Positions 35,181 to 45,644 are shown, numbered from the stretch's first letter. The stretch: DNA of 64,000 nt from Ereboglobus sp. (GCA_029974595.1 JARKRC010000027.1:248001-312000); one strand, 5' to 3'. Notes: generated by a model not told the origin, from the letters alone. Translations and numbers: made by a program.

Positions 35181-35934
35181 GGCGGAAACCGCGCTGCGTC
35201 GCCTCGCCGAAAAGGTGGCAGGGTTCGCGATCCGTGATGGCGCGCAGGCGCAGGCCCGCGGGCAGCGATTCGAGCGCGTCGAGGATGCGGATCAACGGCT
35301 CGGGCGGCTCAAGTCCGCGCGCGTCGATTTCACGCACATCGCCCGTCGTGACGATGGCTTGGGCAGCGGGCGCGGCGGCGGCCGTTTTTGGCGCGGGTTC
35401 GCCGAGGTCGCGGAGCTTGGTGATTTTCACGCGAAATTCCTCCGGGCCCGTTTCGAGGTAATCCCACGAAAACGCGCCGGGAAACTCGGCGGAGAATTGA
35501 TAACGAAGCGGCACCGGGTCGTGGTCGTTGAGCAGCACGAAATAATCGCCGGTAGGAAGATCGAGCCAGCGCTGGAAAATCTGCGCGTGTTTTACGCGGC
35601 CGGGAATCGGGCGCACGTCGAAGACTTTTTCAGGGCTCACGGCCTGCGGTGTCGCGGTTGGCTGCGCCGCGGCGGCTCCGGACTGCGCGGTGCGGGTGAT
35701 TTTTACCTGGAACACCTCGGGGCCGCGCATGAGATATTCCCAGTTGAAGGCGCCGGGGAATTGTCCGGCGAACTGGTGGTAGAGCGGAACGGGATCGTGG
35801 TCGTTCACGAGAACGAAATGGCCGCCCACGGGCACCGCGGCCCAGCGTTGGAAGATCAGGCTGTGCTTTATGCTGCATGGAATTTCCCGCACGTCGAAAT
35901 GCGTGAGGTCGGTGGATTCAGGATTCTGGTTCAT
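35125..35934 (-). CDS. three-domain DUF2249 / TusA-like protein
   Basis: A 269-residue soluble protein. Residues about 10-78 and 102-170 are two close copies of one domain: FVLVNDHDPVPLYHQFAGQF and FVLLNDHDPVPLRYQFSAEF, each preceded by (K)HxxIFQRW. A third, more distant TusA/SirA-like domain follows at about 195-268 (IDARGLEPPEPLIRILDALE). Ala/Pro linkers separate them. DUF2249 proteins accompany hemerythrins and NO-related genes; the exact role is unknown. It is the first gene of the four-gene overlapping cluster. Confidence 0.85.
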   Translation of the reverse strand: MNQNPESTDLTHFDVREIPCSIKHSLIFQRWAAVPVGGHFVLVNDHDPVPLYHQFAGQFPGAFNWEYLMRGPEVFQVKITRTAQSGAAAAQPTATPQAVSPEKVFDVRPIPGRVKHAQIFQRWLDLPTGDYFVLLNDHDPVPLRYQFSAEFPGAFSWDYLETGPEEFRVKITKLRDLGEPAPKTAAAAPAAQAIVTTGDVREIDARGLEPPEPLIRILDALESLPAGLRLRAITDREPCHLFGEATQRGFRHDCKEQPDGSWVTLLERA

Positions 35935-36015
35935 ATCGGTGACGGCATTCTAGCGCCGTCCGCGCCCGCGCGCATTGACTTGCATCAGGCCCGAGCAAAA
36001 TTGCGCGCGGGCCGG

Positions 36016-38130
36016 TCACAGGCCGAGTTCTTTTGCGAGGAACGTGAACGACAGCGCCCACATGTTGGCGCGCTGCTCGGCGTTGGCCGCGCCGCCGTGG
36101 CCGCCCTCGATATTTTCGTAGTAAAGCACGTCGTGTCCCTGCGCCTCCATGAGCGCGACCATCTTGCGGGCGTGCGCGGGGTGCACGCGGTCGTCGCGCG
36201 TCGAGGTCGTGAAAAACACGCGCGGATATTTCATGCCGGGTTTCACGTTCTGATACGGGGAATATTTTTGGATGAACGCCCAGTCTTCGGGCACGTCGGG
36301 ATTGCCGTATTCGGCCATCCAGCTCGCGCCGGCGAGGAGCTTGTTGTAGCGTTTCATGTCAAGGAGCGGCACCTGGCAGACGACGGCGCGGTAGAGATCG
36401 GGGCGCTGCGTGAACGCCGCGCCGACGAGCAGGCCGCCGTTTGAGCCGCCCATGATGCCGAGGCGCGCGGGCGAGGTGATTTTGCGCGCGATGATATCCG
36501 CCGCGACGGCCGCGAAATCGTCGTAGGTGCGCTGGCGTTTTTCGCGGAGCGCGGCCTGATGCCACGCAGGGCCGAACTCGCCGCCGCCGCGCAGGTTTGC
36601 GAGCACATAGACGCCGCCGCGCTCGATCCACGCCTTGCCGAAATGCGGTTTGTAATCGGGGAGCATCGAAATCTGAAATCCGCCGTAACCGTAGAGCAGG
36701 GCGGGGGCGCTGCCATCGGCGCGAAAGTTTTTCGGCGTGACCACAAAATACGGAATCTTCACGCCGTCGGCGGAGGCGGCTTCGTATTGCGAGACCGCCA
36801 TGTCTGTGGCGTCGAAGAATGCAGGCAGGCGTTTCAGCGTTTCGCGTTCGGTTTTGCCGATTGTGCCGAGCACGAGGCTGGGCGGGGTGAGGAAACTTTG
36901 CGTCTGGAGAAACACGTCGTCGGATTCATCCTCGTCGATCGCGCCGATGCTGGTGACGCCGAAGTCGGGCGCGGGGACGGGCTGGCGCGTCCACTTGCCC
37001 CTGGCGTTGTCGAGGCTCCATGCGAAGAGTTTGTTGCGCACGTTTTCGAGCTCGTTGACGACGAGATAATTTTTTGTGCCGGTGACGCCGGCGAGTGCTT
37101 TGCGCGGGCCCGGTTCGAAGAGCACGGTGAAGTCGCGCGCGCCGGCGAGGTATTTTTTCAGGTCGGCGGCGAGGAGCGCGCCGGAGGGGTAGGTGCGGCC
37201 GCCGGCAGTCCAATCCTTGCGCAGCGTGAGCAGGATTTGTCCGCGATGGATGCCGACGGTCACGTCGTCGGGCTTGTCGATTTTCACCCACGCGGCGTTT
37301 GCGTCGCGGAGGTAGGTTTCGTTGGTGAAGAAGCCGACCTGCCGCCACAGCAGGTCGTAATGCGCGCCGTGGTCGTGCAGGCGAGCGGCGGACACGGACA
37401 TATCGGTTTGTTGCGCTTCGAAAACGACGGGCGCGCCGGCGAGCGGCGTGCCGCGTTTCCATTCGCGGATGGTGCGCGGGTAGCCGGAGTCGGTCATGGA
37501 GCCGGGGCCGGTGTCGGTGCCGACGTAGAGTGTGTCGCAGTCGCGCCAGCTCACGCGGCTCTTGGCCTCGGGAAGCGTGAAACCGCCCGCTTCGGGGGCG
37601 ACGAAGGTTTTTGTTTTCAGGTCGAATTCGCGGAGCACATCGGCATCGGCTCCGCCGCGCGAGAGCCTGACGAGCGCGCGGTCGCGGTCGGGATAGAGAA
37701 CGTCCGCGCCGTGCCAGACCCAGTTTTCGTTTTCGGAGGCGCCGAGCGCGTCGAGGTCGAGGACGGTTTCCCACGCGGGCGCGGCCTTCCGGTATTCGGC
37801 GAACGTGGCGCGCCGCCAGATGCCGCGAACGTGTTTTTCGTCCTGCCAGAAGTTGTAATAAAATTCGCCGTGCTTCGCGACGTAGGGGATTTTTTCCCGC
37901 GAGTTGTAGATGGCGAGGAGCGCGTCGCGTGTTTCCTTGAAGCCGGGCGCGGCTTCGAGTTCGCCGGTGCTGGCGGTGTTGCGCTCGCGCGCCCAGGCGA
38001 GCTGTCTGCCGCCGGTCACGTCTTCGAGCCATTGGTGGGGATCGTCCGCGGAGGCGGATTGGGCGTGCATGATTGGGAGAGGCGCGAGCGCGAATGCGGC
38101 GAGGGCGAGACAACGGGCAGGGAGTTTCAT
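36016..38130 (-). CDS. exported prolyl oligopeptidase family serine peptidase (S9A)
   Basis: A 704-residue periplasmic peptidase with a signal peptide (MKLPARCLALAAFALAPLPI). The N-terminal half is a seven-bladed propeller; the C-terminal half is the alpha/beta hydrolase with catalytic Ser in LGIMGGSNGGLLVGAAF, Asp in FTTSTRDDRVHPAHARKM and His in NIEGGHGGAANAEQ. It cuts after proline in short peptides. The length is normal for the family. It stands alone with short gaps on both sides. Confidence 0.93.
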   Translation of the reverse strand: MKLPARCLALAAFALAPLPIMHAQSASADDPHQWLEDVTGGRQLAWARERNTASTGELEAAPGFKETRDALLAIYNSREKIPYVAKHGEFYYNFWQDEKHVRGIWRRATFAEYRKAAPAWETVLDLDALGASENENWVWHGADVLYPDRDRALVRLSRGGADADVLREFDLKTKTFVAPEAGGFTLPEAKSRVSWRDCDTLYVGTDTGPGSMTDSGYPRTIREWKRGTPLAGAPVVFEAQQTDMSVSAARLHDHGAHYDLLWRQVGFFTNETYLRDANAAWVKIDKPDDVTVGIHRGQILLTLRKDWTAGGRTYPSGALLAADLKKYLAGARDFTVLFEPGPRKALAGVTGTKNYLVVNELENVRNKLFAWSLDNARGKWTRQPVPAPDFGVTSIGAIDEDESDDVFLQTQSFLTPPSLVLGTIGKTERETLKRLPAFFDATDMAVSQYEAASADGVKIPYFVVTPKNFRADGSAPALLYGYGGFQISMLPDYKPHFGKAWIERGGVYVLANLRGGGEFGPAWHQAALREKRQRTYDDFAAVAADIIARKITSPARLGIMGGSNGGLLVGAAFTQRPDLYRAVVCQVPLLDMKRYNKLLAGASWMAEYGNPDVPEDWAFIQKYSPYQNVKPGMKYPRVFFTTSTRDDRVHPAHARKMVALMEAQGHDVLYYENIEGGHGGAANAEQRANMWALSFTFLAKELGL

Positions 38131-38197
38131 GCCATTCAGGTTGGGCGGGAATCCGCCGCCTTGGCAAGGTGGCAGAGGCGCGGAAAAGCGCGCCGCG

Positions 38198-39184
38198 TCA
38201 GCTCGGTCTCGCGGGCGGTTTCAATTGCAGCAGGATGTTCGCCGCGGTGATCAGGGCGCCGCCGGTGAGGAGCGTCCATGTGGCGGTTTCATTGGGATAG
38301 TTTATGCCGAACGCGGCGGAGAAGATCCCGGGCAAAAAGAGCGCGAGCAGCGTGCCGAAGATCGGCTCGAAGCAATACACGAGGCCGGCCTCGGTAGCGG
38401 TGATCTTGGGCTGCCAGGTGTTCATCAGCAAAAACGCGCCGAGCGTGCAGAAGACCGTGAGCAGGAGCACGAGAATGACAAAGGCGGGCGAAGCCCACGG
38501 CACGAGGAGCGCGGCGGGCGAGGGCGCGGTGAAGGTTGCGATGCCGGCATGAATCACCGCTTCCGTCGCGAACATGATGAGCGTGATGCGCATGGCGCGG
38601 TTCGCGGCGAATTCGGGGCGGTCGAGCGTGAGGATTTGCCCGGCGAAGAAAAACGCGCTGAGCAGGGTTTCGATTTCGCCGCGGCCAAGGTGAAGCGCGC
38701 GCCAGTCGAAACGCCCGAGGATCGCGACCCCGGCCATGACGAGCACGCAGCAGAGCCAGACGAGCCAGCCGGGATTGCGCCGGGCGCGCAGGGCCACAAA
38801 AATCGGGATGATGATGGCGGTGAGCTGGGTGAGAAACGCGGACGTGGAGGCCTCGGTGAATTGCAGGCCGTCGCCTTGGAGCACCATGCCGATCGAGGCG
38901 AAGAGGCCGAGCAGGATACCCTGCTTCCATTCGGCGCGCGTGGTCGCGCGCCGGGCGTCGCCGCGGGCGAAGAGCAGTTGGAAAACGAGGAGCACGAGCG
39001 CGCCGATGACAAAGCGCGGGCCGACGGTGGCGGCGGTCGTGAACCAATTGCTGCAGCCGGGCTGGATGCCTTGGTGGACGGCGGCGAGGGCTTTTACCGC
39101 CGGAAAACTCAGCCCCCAAAACGCCGTCGTGAGGACGAGCATGCCGATGGCGCGCCAGTGGCGGGCGGTTTGCGAAGGGTGCAT
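38198..39184 (-). CDS. EamA/DMT family drug or metabolite transporter
   Basis: A 328-residue inner-membrane protein with ten predicted helices in two EamA repeats. The first repeat starts at MLVLTTAFWGLSFPAVKALA and the second ends near FEPIFGTLLALFLPGIFSAA, the classic EamA signature. Likely exports amino acids or other small metabolites. The substrate cannot be told. Confidence 0.9.
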   Translation of the reverse strand: MHPSQTARHWRAIGMLVLTTAFWGLSFPAVKALAAVHQGIQPGCSNWFTTAATVGPRFVIGALVLLVFQLLFARGDARRATTRAEWKQGILLGLFASIGMVLQGDGLQFTEASTSAFLTQLTAIIIPIFVALRARRNPGWLVWLCCVLVMAGVAILGRFDWRALHLGRGEIETLLSAFFFAGQILTLDRPEFAANRAMRITLIMFATEAVIHAGIATFTAPSPAALLVPWASPAFVILVLLLTVFCTLGAFLLMNTWQPKITATEAGLVYCFEPIFGTLLALFLPGIFSAAFGINYPNETATWTLLTGGALITAANILLQLKPPARPS

Positions 39185-39261
39185 GATGGACGGAGGGCGG
39201 GCGGCGCGAGGCCGCTTGTGTTTAACCCCGGGACGGTGCGGCGGGAAGCGCCGCCTCCGTT

Positions 39262-39540
39262 TTACCGCGTCACGCCGGTGGTGGCGTCGGGCTGTTGCGC
39301 GGCCGTCGTCGCGGCGAACTTTTGCTTGAACTCGTCGGTTGCGATGCGGCGTGCCTCGCGCGCATCGGCGGCCTGCTTGGTCGCCTGCAAATCGGCCATG
39401 CGCTTGGCGATCCAGCGTTGCTTGAAGTTTTCTTCAACCTCGGTCGCGATAAAGGGCGTGGGCTTGGGTTTGCTGGAGCAGCCCGTGACGGAAATGATCG
39501 CGGCGGCGGGCAGAAGGCAGATGAGCACAAGTCGTTTCAT
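39262..39540 (-). CDS. small lipoprotein, 92 aa
   Basis: A 92-residue exported protein. The lipobox SVTGCSSKPKP after a short hydrophobic leader marks lipid attachment at Cys20. The mature part is a charged helix (EENFKQRWIAKRMADLQATK). Its ATG overlaps the stop of the alginate-lyase-fold gene by 4 bases, so the two are probably coupled. Unrecognised beyond that. Confidence 0.75.
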   Translation of the reverse strand: MKRLVLICLLPAAAIISVTGCSSKPKPTPFIATEVEENFKQRWIAKRMADLQATKQAADAREARRIATDEFKQKFAATTAAQQPDATTGVTR

Positions 39541-40862
39541 TGAAAATATGTGATGGGTAATAGCGGCGGGTGTTCCGTTGTCAAAGAGCGTTTATCGGAG
39601 TGTTTGCCGGCGCCGCCGCCAACCCGCGCCTGCGGGAGCGGCGGCAGCAGGAGCTGCCAGCGTTCTTTCGCCAGATCGGGCGAGGCGGCGGAAAACTTTT
39701 CGTAGAGCGCGCGGAATGACGCGTCGTTTTGGCGCGCGAGGTAGGCGCGGAGCAGAGGGAGGATGCGATCCGTTTTTGCGGCGGTGATGTCTTTTTTCGG
39801 CCATGTTTTCGCGGGATCGGCATAGGGGGCCACATAGGCGAGCGCGGCGCGCAGGCTGCGTCCGTCCGCCGTGGCATGCGTCCAGCCTTGGGAATAGCCG
39901 GCGCGTTCGCCGAGCTGCGCGAGTTTGAAGAGAGGGTCCAAATTGAAGAGCGAGTAATGGAGGGAATTGGTGCGGGCGAGTTCGTGCGGCTGGCGTCCGT
40001 CGGGCTCGATTTGCGTGGCGATGCGGCGGGTGAGTTCTTTTTCGATGCGGCGTCGGGCGGCGTCGGTTTTGCCGAGCGTGAGTTCGAGGTGCGCGGCTTG
40101 CACGGCATACCAGGTGCCGTGGTTGTTGGCCGCGGCGGCTTCGGCGAGTCCGTTTTTGCTTGTGGTGAGCCAGAGATAATATTTTTCGAGCCAGGCGCGC
40201 ATGGCGGTTTGTTTTTCCGCCGGCCACGCGGGCGAGCCGGCGATGAGGGCGAGTCCGTCGGTGAGCGCGTTGATGTGGCGGCCTTCGAGGACGCCGGCGG
40301 CGCGCCCGGCGTTTTTGCCCCGGATGCCTTGCGCGAAATTAAGGTTGGGGTTCATGCGCGTGGCTTCGTCGAGAAACCAGACGCTGGCGAGCAGAGCGGC
40401 TTTTTCCGCGTAGACTTCCCTGTCGGTGAAATAATAGGCGAGGCCGAGGGTGTTGACGGCGTTGCAAACCGCCGGGAACTTGAGCGCGTCGTTGTCGCGT
40501 TTGCTTTCGGGGTTGGTCTGTCCGTCACGGCGGATGTAGGGCAGGCCGTCGGGTTTCGCCGGGTCGGGCCAATAATAGGGGGCGAGCGAGAGGTAATCGT
40601 GTTTGTCGCCGGAGTCGGGCGTGATTTTTTTATCCACGACCGAGAGCGGCGCAAGGCTGAGGGCCTTGTCGGCGTCACGCAGCACGCGGTCATACGCGGG
40701 GCGGTATGCGGGATCGTTTGCCTGGGCGCGTGCGCGTGCGTTCGCCAGCACGCCGGGATCGCAACCGAAGACGGCGGGCGCCGCGCCGGCGCCTGCGGCG
40801 GCAGGGAGAAGCAGCGCGAGGAAAACAAGGATGAGACGAGGCAGGCGGACAACGGTGTTCAT
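39537..40862 (-). CDS. alginate lyase-domain polysaccharide lyase (PL38-like)
   Basis: A 441-residue secreted protein with a signal peptide (MNTVVRLPRLILVFLALLLP). The alginate-lyase (alpha/alpha toroid) fold is indicated by LSLAPYYWPDPAKPDGLPYI, NLNFAQGIRGKNAGRAAGVL, AAAANNHGTWYAVQAAHLEL with the catalytic Asn/His pair, and TNSLHYSLFNLDPLFKLAQL. The substrate may be a polyuronate other than alginate (glucuronan or similar). The start is set at the signal peptide; an upstream ATG exists 14 codons earlier. It lies beside the pectin locus but is separated by a 203-base spacer. Confidence 0.85.
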   Translation of the reverse strand: MNTVVRLPRLILVFLALLLPAAAGAGAAPAVFGCDPGVLANARARAQANDPAYRPAYDRVLRDADKALSLAPLSVVDKKITPDSGDKHDYLSLAPYYWPDPAKPDGLPYIRRDGQTNPESKRDNDALKFPAVCNAVNTLGLAYYFTDREVYAEKAALLASVWFLDEATRMNPNLNFAQGIRGKNAGRAAGVLEGRHINALTDGLALIAGSPAWPAEKQTAMRAWLEKYYLWLTTSKNGLAEAAAANNHGTWYAVQAAHLELTLGKTDAARRRIEKELTRRIATQIEPDGRQPHELARTNSLHYSLFNLDPLFKLAQLGERAGYSQGWTHATADGRSLRAALAYVAPYADPAKTWPKKDITAAKTDRILPLLRAYLARQNDASFRALYEKFSAASPDLAKERWQLLLPPLPQARVGGGAGKHSDKRSLTTEHPPLLPITYFQ

Positions 40863-41065
40863 AGAGTGTTTGGCTGGGTTTGCTTGAGACGCTTTTCGCT
40901 CCATCAAGATTCATGATCTTGCATTCCCCTCGGCAAGTCATTAAATGTTTGAATGCAATTTGATATTAGCTGCGGGACGGAGCTAATGCGTTCTCCATGC
41001 TATTTATTATTTCGTTTTAACGGAATTATTTCCTGTATTAGTCGGCAGGAACGAATCGGACGCAA
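40863..41065. other. 203-base intergenic spacer
   Basis: AT-richer than its surroundings, it must hold the promoter of the minus-strand lyase gene. I see no operator of the pectin type, no clear hairpin and no small gene here. Confidence 0.5.
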
Positions 41066-42370
41066 TTAATGCGTGATCGCTTTCGGAGTTGAAAGAATAG
41101 TCGTCTCTGTTGTCTCCGGGAGACCTTCTATCTTTGCATTATAGGTATGAAGCGCAGGAGGGGTATCACAAATCAGTCTTATATTATACAATGCAATTCT
41201 TTCCGCATTATTGATGATCGCTCCTTTTTTGGCGCGGAACGTTGCATTGCGAATAGTGACATCGGCAATCGGTATTTCAGGCAGTCCCCAGAGAATGATT
41301 GAGTTTTGCGAGTCTGTGACGGTGAGGTTTTCAATGAGAATGTTTTTCCAGCGTGGCTTGGTGTCAGCAGGCGCGGATGTGCCTTTGTCGAGCGATGGTT
41401 TCTTTGGCTCTTTTGGATAATAACTGGATATGAACAACGGATAACGTGCGCCCTTTACGGTGATGTTTTTATATACAAGGTTTTCGACCAGCCCGCCGTT
41501 GTCGCGGTAGGATTTCATGCGGATTGCCGCCGTTGTGCGGTCGAAGGTGCAATTTTCCACGAGCAGGCCGCGTATGCCGCCGCCCGTGTGGCTGCCAATC
41601 GACATGCCGTGGCCTTCGCCAAATGTGCAATCGCGCACTTCGAAGTTTTCGCACACGGGAGATTCCCAGTCCTTGGCGGAGTGTGTGAGGATTACAATAT
41701 TGTCGTCGCCGGTGCTGATGTCGCAGTTGGCGATGAGATAATTTTTGCCGGAAATGTTGATGCCATCGGTGTTGCGCGAATTGCCGGGGGCGCGGAGCGT
41801 AAGGCCGCGCATGGTCACGTTTTGGCAGAGGCGTAGCGCGAAGTGTGTGTTGGGCGGGTTTAGCGTGGTGAAGTTTTCCAAGGCGACCCGTTCGCAGCTT
41901 TCGAGCGCGATCAACTGCGGGCGGCGTAGCGCCAGTTCCTTTGCCGTGAATGCAGTCCACCACGGCGCGCCTTGGCCGTCGATGACTCCTTCGCCCGAGA
42001 TTTTGATGTCGGTGCAGTTCTTGGCGGAAATGAAATTGAGATAGCGCCCGTTCGCGGACGGAAATGTCTCCGAATATGGCAACAGTTTTAGGGTCGCGCC
42101 TTTTTCGATGCGCAACTCAACACGGCTCGCGAGCGTGAGCGGGCCGCAGAGATAAACGCCTTCAGGAATCGTGACGATGCCGCCTTTTTTTGCTGCAATG
42201 TCGATGGCCTTTTGGATGGCCTTGGTGTTGTCGGTGATCGCATCACCGTGTGCGCCGTGATCGGTTACGGAGACGGTGTTTGCCGGGATCTTGGGCAACT
42301 GCGGCGCACCGAGGCACGCCTGGCAGGACAACGCGAACGATAGGACCAAAAGGCTAAGGCGCATTTTCAT
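41066..42370 (-). CDS. glycoside hydrolase family 28 polygalacturonase
   Basis: A 434-residue secreted enzyme with a leader ending near SCQACLGAP. The right-handed beta-helix carries all GH28 catalytic motifs: NTDGINISG, STGDDNIVI, EGHGMSIGSHTGGGIRG and AIRMKSYRDNGG. It hydrolyses alpha-1,4-linked galacturonic acid in pectin or rhamnogalacturonan. The start is chosen at MKMRLSLLVL; ATGs at 42385 and 42364 are alternatives. It is divergent from the GH95 gene and shares with it a region holding a large inverted repeat. Confidence 0.93.
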   Translation of the reverse strand: MKMRLSLLVLSFALSCQACLGAPQLPKIPANTVSVTDHGAHGDAITDNTKAIQKAIDIAAKKGGIVTIPEGVYLCGPLTLASRVELRIEKGATLKLLPYSETFPSANGRYLNFISAKNCTDIKISGEGVIDGQGAPWWTAFTAKELALRRPQLIALESCERVALENFTTLNPPNTHFALRLCQNVTMRGLTLRAPGNSRNTDGINISGKNYLIANCDISTGDDNIVILTHSAKDWESPVCENFEVRDCTFGEGHGMSIGSHTGGGIRGLLVENCTFDRTTAAIRMKSYRDNGGLVENLVYKNITVKGARYPLFISSYYPKEPKKPSLDKGTSAPADTKPRWKNILIENLTVTDSQNSIILWGLPEIPIADVTIRNATFRAKKGAIINNAERIALYNIRLICDTPPALHTYNAKIEGLPETTETTILSTPKAITH

Positions 42371-42413
42371 GGGATTGACTGACACTATTTTTGCTTGATC
42401 GCTGTGTTACAAA

Positions 42414-42512
42414 CCCGCTGAGGTGCGCATTGTCGCATTTCCATAACCGTAATTTTTCCTAAAAATAACGAATGAAACCCCACCGCAATGCGACAATGCG
42501 CGCTTCAGCGGG
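42414..42512. promoter_or_regulatory. 26-bp inverted repeat, candidate operator between GH28 and GH95
   Basis: Arms 42414-42439 and 42487-42512 match at 24 of 26 positions as reverse complements. Each holds the core TGCGACAATGCGC (42489-42501 on plus; 42425-42437 on minus). An extra partial site, ACATTGCGCATT, follows at 42518-42529. The arms are 73 bases apart centre to centre, so two regulator dimers could loop the shared promoter region and control both divergent genes. Confidence 0.65.
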
Positions 42513-42564
42513 CTTAACATTGCGCATTTTTTCGTACATCAGACTGGAATACCCGTAATCCAAT

Positions 42565-45489
42565 ATGAAATCCCTCCGCCTCGCCCTGCTGTCCGTATTT
42601 CTTTTGGCCTCGTCATTCGGCATCGCCGCCATCGCAGCGGTTCCGATTTACGAAGTGAATTCCGCCGATCTCGGCGTTTCGAGCAATCTCTCGATGGAGC
42701 TTTGGCTTCGCCCTGATGGCCATTGCCCCGAGGGCGCGCTCATCGTTGACCGTTTCAGTCCGGCGGAGCTGCGCGGCGTGCGGTTGAAGATGGGGCCGCG
42801 CGGTGGATTGCGCTTTGAATCGACCACGCCTGTGCCGTGCGTTTACGACACGGCGTTACCGACAAATAAACTTTCCCATGTCGTTGTCGCATTCGATTCG
42901 CGCGAAAAAATCGCGAAGATTTATGTGGATGGAAAATGTGTTTCACAATTTGAGGCTGATCCTCGCAGGCGAATCGACGCTTTTGGTGGCGATGTGCCTT
43001 TCCGTCTCGGGGCGGACTTGAATGGCGAAAATCGCTTTCTCGGCGAAATCGCATATTTTGCCGTGTATAAACGCGCGCTGGCCGACGACGATGTTGCGAA
43101 GCTCTATGCGAGCAGCGCGACGGATGTTTCCAACAAAGTTGGCGCATGGAAAATCACTCCGACCGCCGGGCGCAGCATCGCTCCCGTCACGGGAAAATTC
43201 CCGCTCGTTGCGCCGCTCGAAATCACACCCACCCCACGCGGTCCGTCCGGCGCGAGTCCGTATGTGCTCTGGTATGCCCGTCCCGCGCGCGAATGGCTGG
43301 AGTCGATGGCGTTCGGCAACGGGCGGCTCGGCGGCACGGTTTACGGCGGCATTGAACGCGAACGCATCCAACTCAACGAAGACACGATTTGGGCTGGTGC
43401 TCCCTACGATCCGGCCAACCCTGCCGCGCCCGATGCGATCAAGAAAGCGCGCGAACTTATCTTTGCCGGAAAACAAAAAGAGGCGGAGGATCTCATAGCC
43501 AAAAACGCGCTCGGGCTTCCACCGCGCCAGGTGTCGTATCAGACGCTCGGCAGTGTTGTGCTCGATCTTCCCGATACTGCAAAAAACGCTGCTCCTGTGA
43601 GCGGTTACTGCCGTTCGCTTGATCTCGACACCGCCATCGCCACGACGACCTACACTCGCGACGGTGTCACCTATACGCGCGAGGTGTTTTCGAGCGCGCC
43701 CGATCAAGTTGTTGCCATCCGCATCACTGCGAACAAGCCGGGCAGCATCAGTTTCAAGGCCGGCTGGCAAACGCCCTTCCGCGATGCGAAAGCCTCCGCG
43801 CAGAAAAATCGCCTCGTCCTCACCGGACAGGGCGGTGAATTCAACAACAAGCCTGGTGCGATCCGTTTCATGTCCGTGGTGGAGGCTCGCAACGAAGGCG
43901 GCTCCGTCACCGCGCGCGGCGATTCGCTCGAAATCTCGAAGGCCGATGCCGTCACACTGCTCGTTTCGTGCGGCACGAATTTCAAAAAATACAATGATGT
44001 GAGCGGCGATCCACAAGCGCGTGCCGAGCGCGATTTGCAGGCGGCCCTCACGCGCAGTTACGCCGACCTTCGCGCGCGGCATCTCGAATCGCACCAGGCA
44101 CTTTTCCGCCGTGTATCCCTGGACCTCGCCATGACTTCCGATTCCGCAATGCCAACAGATGAGCGCGTGCGGCGGTTCACCGGCGCCAACGACCCCGCAC
44201 TCGCCGCGCTCTATTTCCAGTTTGGCCGTTACCTGCTCATTTCCTGTTCACGTCCCGGCACGCAGCCCGCAAATCTGCAAGGTCTGTGGAACAATGCCCT
44301 CACTGCCGCGTGGGGCGGCAAATACACGATCAACATCAACACCGAGATGAACTACTGGCCCGCCGAGACGACCAATCTCAGCGAATGCGCCGAGCCGCTT
44401 TTTCAATTGGTGCGGGACATATCCGTGACCGGCGCGCACACGGCAAAAGTCATGTATGGCGCGCGCGGCTGGGTCTGCCATCACAACACCGATCTGTGGC
44501 GCGCCACCGCTCCCGTTGATTCCGCCGGAACGGGGCTTTGGCCGACTGGCGGGGCGTGGCTGAGCACGCACCTTTGGGAACATTACCTGTTCACTGGCGA
44601 CAAAGAATTTCTTGCCGGGGCATATCCGGTCTTCAAGGGCGCGGCGGAGTTTTTTCTCGATACGCTCGTGGAGGAGCCAACTCACAAGTGGCTCGTCACG
44701 AATCCGTCGCACTCCCCCGAACACGGAGGGTTGGTTCCCGGTCCGACGATGGATCTCGGCATCGTGCGCGATGTATTCAACCAACTGATACAATCGAGCG
44801 AAACGCTCGGCGTTGACTCCGGGTTGCGTGATACTGTGCGCGCTTCGCTCGCCCGTCTCGCTCCGTATCAAATCGGCAAATACGGACAGCTTCAGGAGTG
44901 GCTCACAGACGTGGATCGCGAAAAGGATCCCCATCGTCACTCGTCGCATCTCTATCCGCTTTTCCCAAGCGCGCAAATCACGCGCGACGGTGATGCAAAG
45001 CTATTCGCCGCGGCAAAAAAATCGCTCGACGGGCGGGGTGAGCTCAGCACCGGCTGGGGCATGGCGTGGAAAGTCAACCTGTGGGCCAGGGCGGGAGATG
45101 GCGACCGTGCGCATAGGATCCTTGTGTTGCTGCTCACGCCTCCGAAGGGCGGTTCGCAAGGCGGCGGCGCGTTCCCGAATCTCTTCGACGCGCATCCGCC
45201 TTTCCAGATTGACGGCAACTTTGGCGGCACGTCCGGCATCGCCGAAATGCTGCTCCAGTCGCACGCTGGCAGCGTCGACCTGCTTCCCGCGCTTCCGTCT
45301 GCGTGGGCCGACGGCGCCGTGCACGGTTTGCGCGCCCGGGGCGGTTTCGAGGTCGATATCGAATGGCGCGCCGGAAAACTTACCCGTGCCATCGTGCGTT
45401 CGCTCCTCGGCAATCCGCTGCGCGTGCGCTACGGTGAAACGACGCGTGAGGTTTCCCTGAAGAAAGGAGAAGTTTATACATGGAGGTAA
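42565..45489 (+). CDS. glycoside hydrolase family 95 with N-terminal LamG-like domain
   Basis: A 974-residue secreted enzyme. After the signal peptide comes a laminin-G/concanavalin-like domain (about 30-200; [20 protein letters not shown]). Residues 240-974 are GH95: [52 protein letters not shown]-like [37 protein letters not shown] and [20 protein letters not shown], which hold the catalytic Asn, Asp and Glu. The family removes alpha-1,2-fucose or alpha-L-galactose from plant glycans, including rhamnogalacturonan side chains. First gene of a plus-strand series running into the regulator. Confidence 0.92.
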   Translation: MKSLRLALLSVFLLASSFGIAAIAAVPIYEVNSADLGVSSNLSMELWLRPDGHCPEGALIVDRFSPAELRGVRLKMGPRGGLRFESTTPVPCVYDTALPTNKLSHVVVAFDSREKIAKIYVDGKCVSQFEADPRRRIDAFGGDVPFRLGADLNGENRFLGEIAYFAVYKRALADDDVAKLYASSATDVSNKVGAWKITPTAGRSIAPVTGKFPLVAPLEITPTPRGPSGASPYVLWYARPAREWLESMAFGNGRLGGTVYGGIERERIQLNEDTIWAGAPYDPANPAAPDAIKKARELIFAGKQKEAEDLIAKNALGLPPRQVSYQTLGSVVLDLPDTAKNAAPVSGYCRSLDLDTAIATTTYTRDGVTYTREVFSSAPDQVVAIRITANKPGSISFKAGWQTPFRDAKASAQKNRLVLTGQGGEFNNKPGAIRFMSVVEARNEGGSVTARGDSLEISKADAVTLLVSCGTNFKKYNDVSGDPQARAERDLQAALTRSYADLRARHLESHQALFRRVSLDLAMTSDSAMPTDERVRRFTGANDPALAALYFQFGRYLLISCSRPGTQPANLQGLWNNALTAAWGGKYTININTEMNYWPAETTNLSECAEPLFQLVRDISVTGAHTAKVMYGARGWVCHHNTDLWRATAPVDSAGTGLWPTGGAWLSTHLWEHYLFTGDKEFLAGAYPVFKGAAEFFLDTLVEEPTHKWLVTNPSHSPEHGGLVPGPTMDLGIVRDVFNQLIQSSETLGVDSGLRDTVRASLARLAPYQIGKYGQLQEWLTDVDREKDPHRHSSHLYPLFPSAQITRDGDAKLFAAAKKSLDGRGELSTGWGMAWKVNLWARAGDGDRAHRILVLLLTPPKGGSQGGGAFPNLFDAHPPFQIDGNFGGTSGIAEMLLQSHAGSVDLLPALPSAWADGAVHGLRARGGFEVDIEWRAGKLTRAIVRSLLGNPLRVRYGETTREVSLKKGEVYTWR

Positions 45490-45491
45490 GA

Positions 45492-45589
45492 CGAGAAGCG
45501 TGCGACTCCAGCTCTGCGAGCAGAACGCCAATCTCCTGATTGCCCGGTGAATATTCCATAGAGCCGGAGCCCCACGCTTCTCGCACGCT
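45492..45589. promoter_or_regulatory. nested inverted repeats before the LacI-type regulator
   Basis: CGAGAAGCGT (45492-45501) is reverse-complementary to ACGCTTCTCG (45574-45583), and AGCGTGCGA (45497-45505) to TCGCACGCT (45581-45589). The overlapping arms straddle the region before the regulator start. Possible autoregulatory site or mRNA fold; low confidence. Confidence 0.35.
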
Positions 45590-45644
45590 CCTTGCTTGCG
45601 CTGAACGCTTCACGCAAATAGTTTTTTCAGACAAATACAAACGC

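Noticed and set aside
36559-38250. 563-codon plus-strand frame
   Set aside because: Antisense to the prolyl oligopeptidase with its intact catalytic triad.
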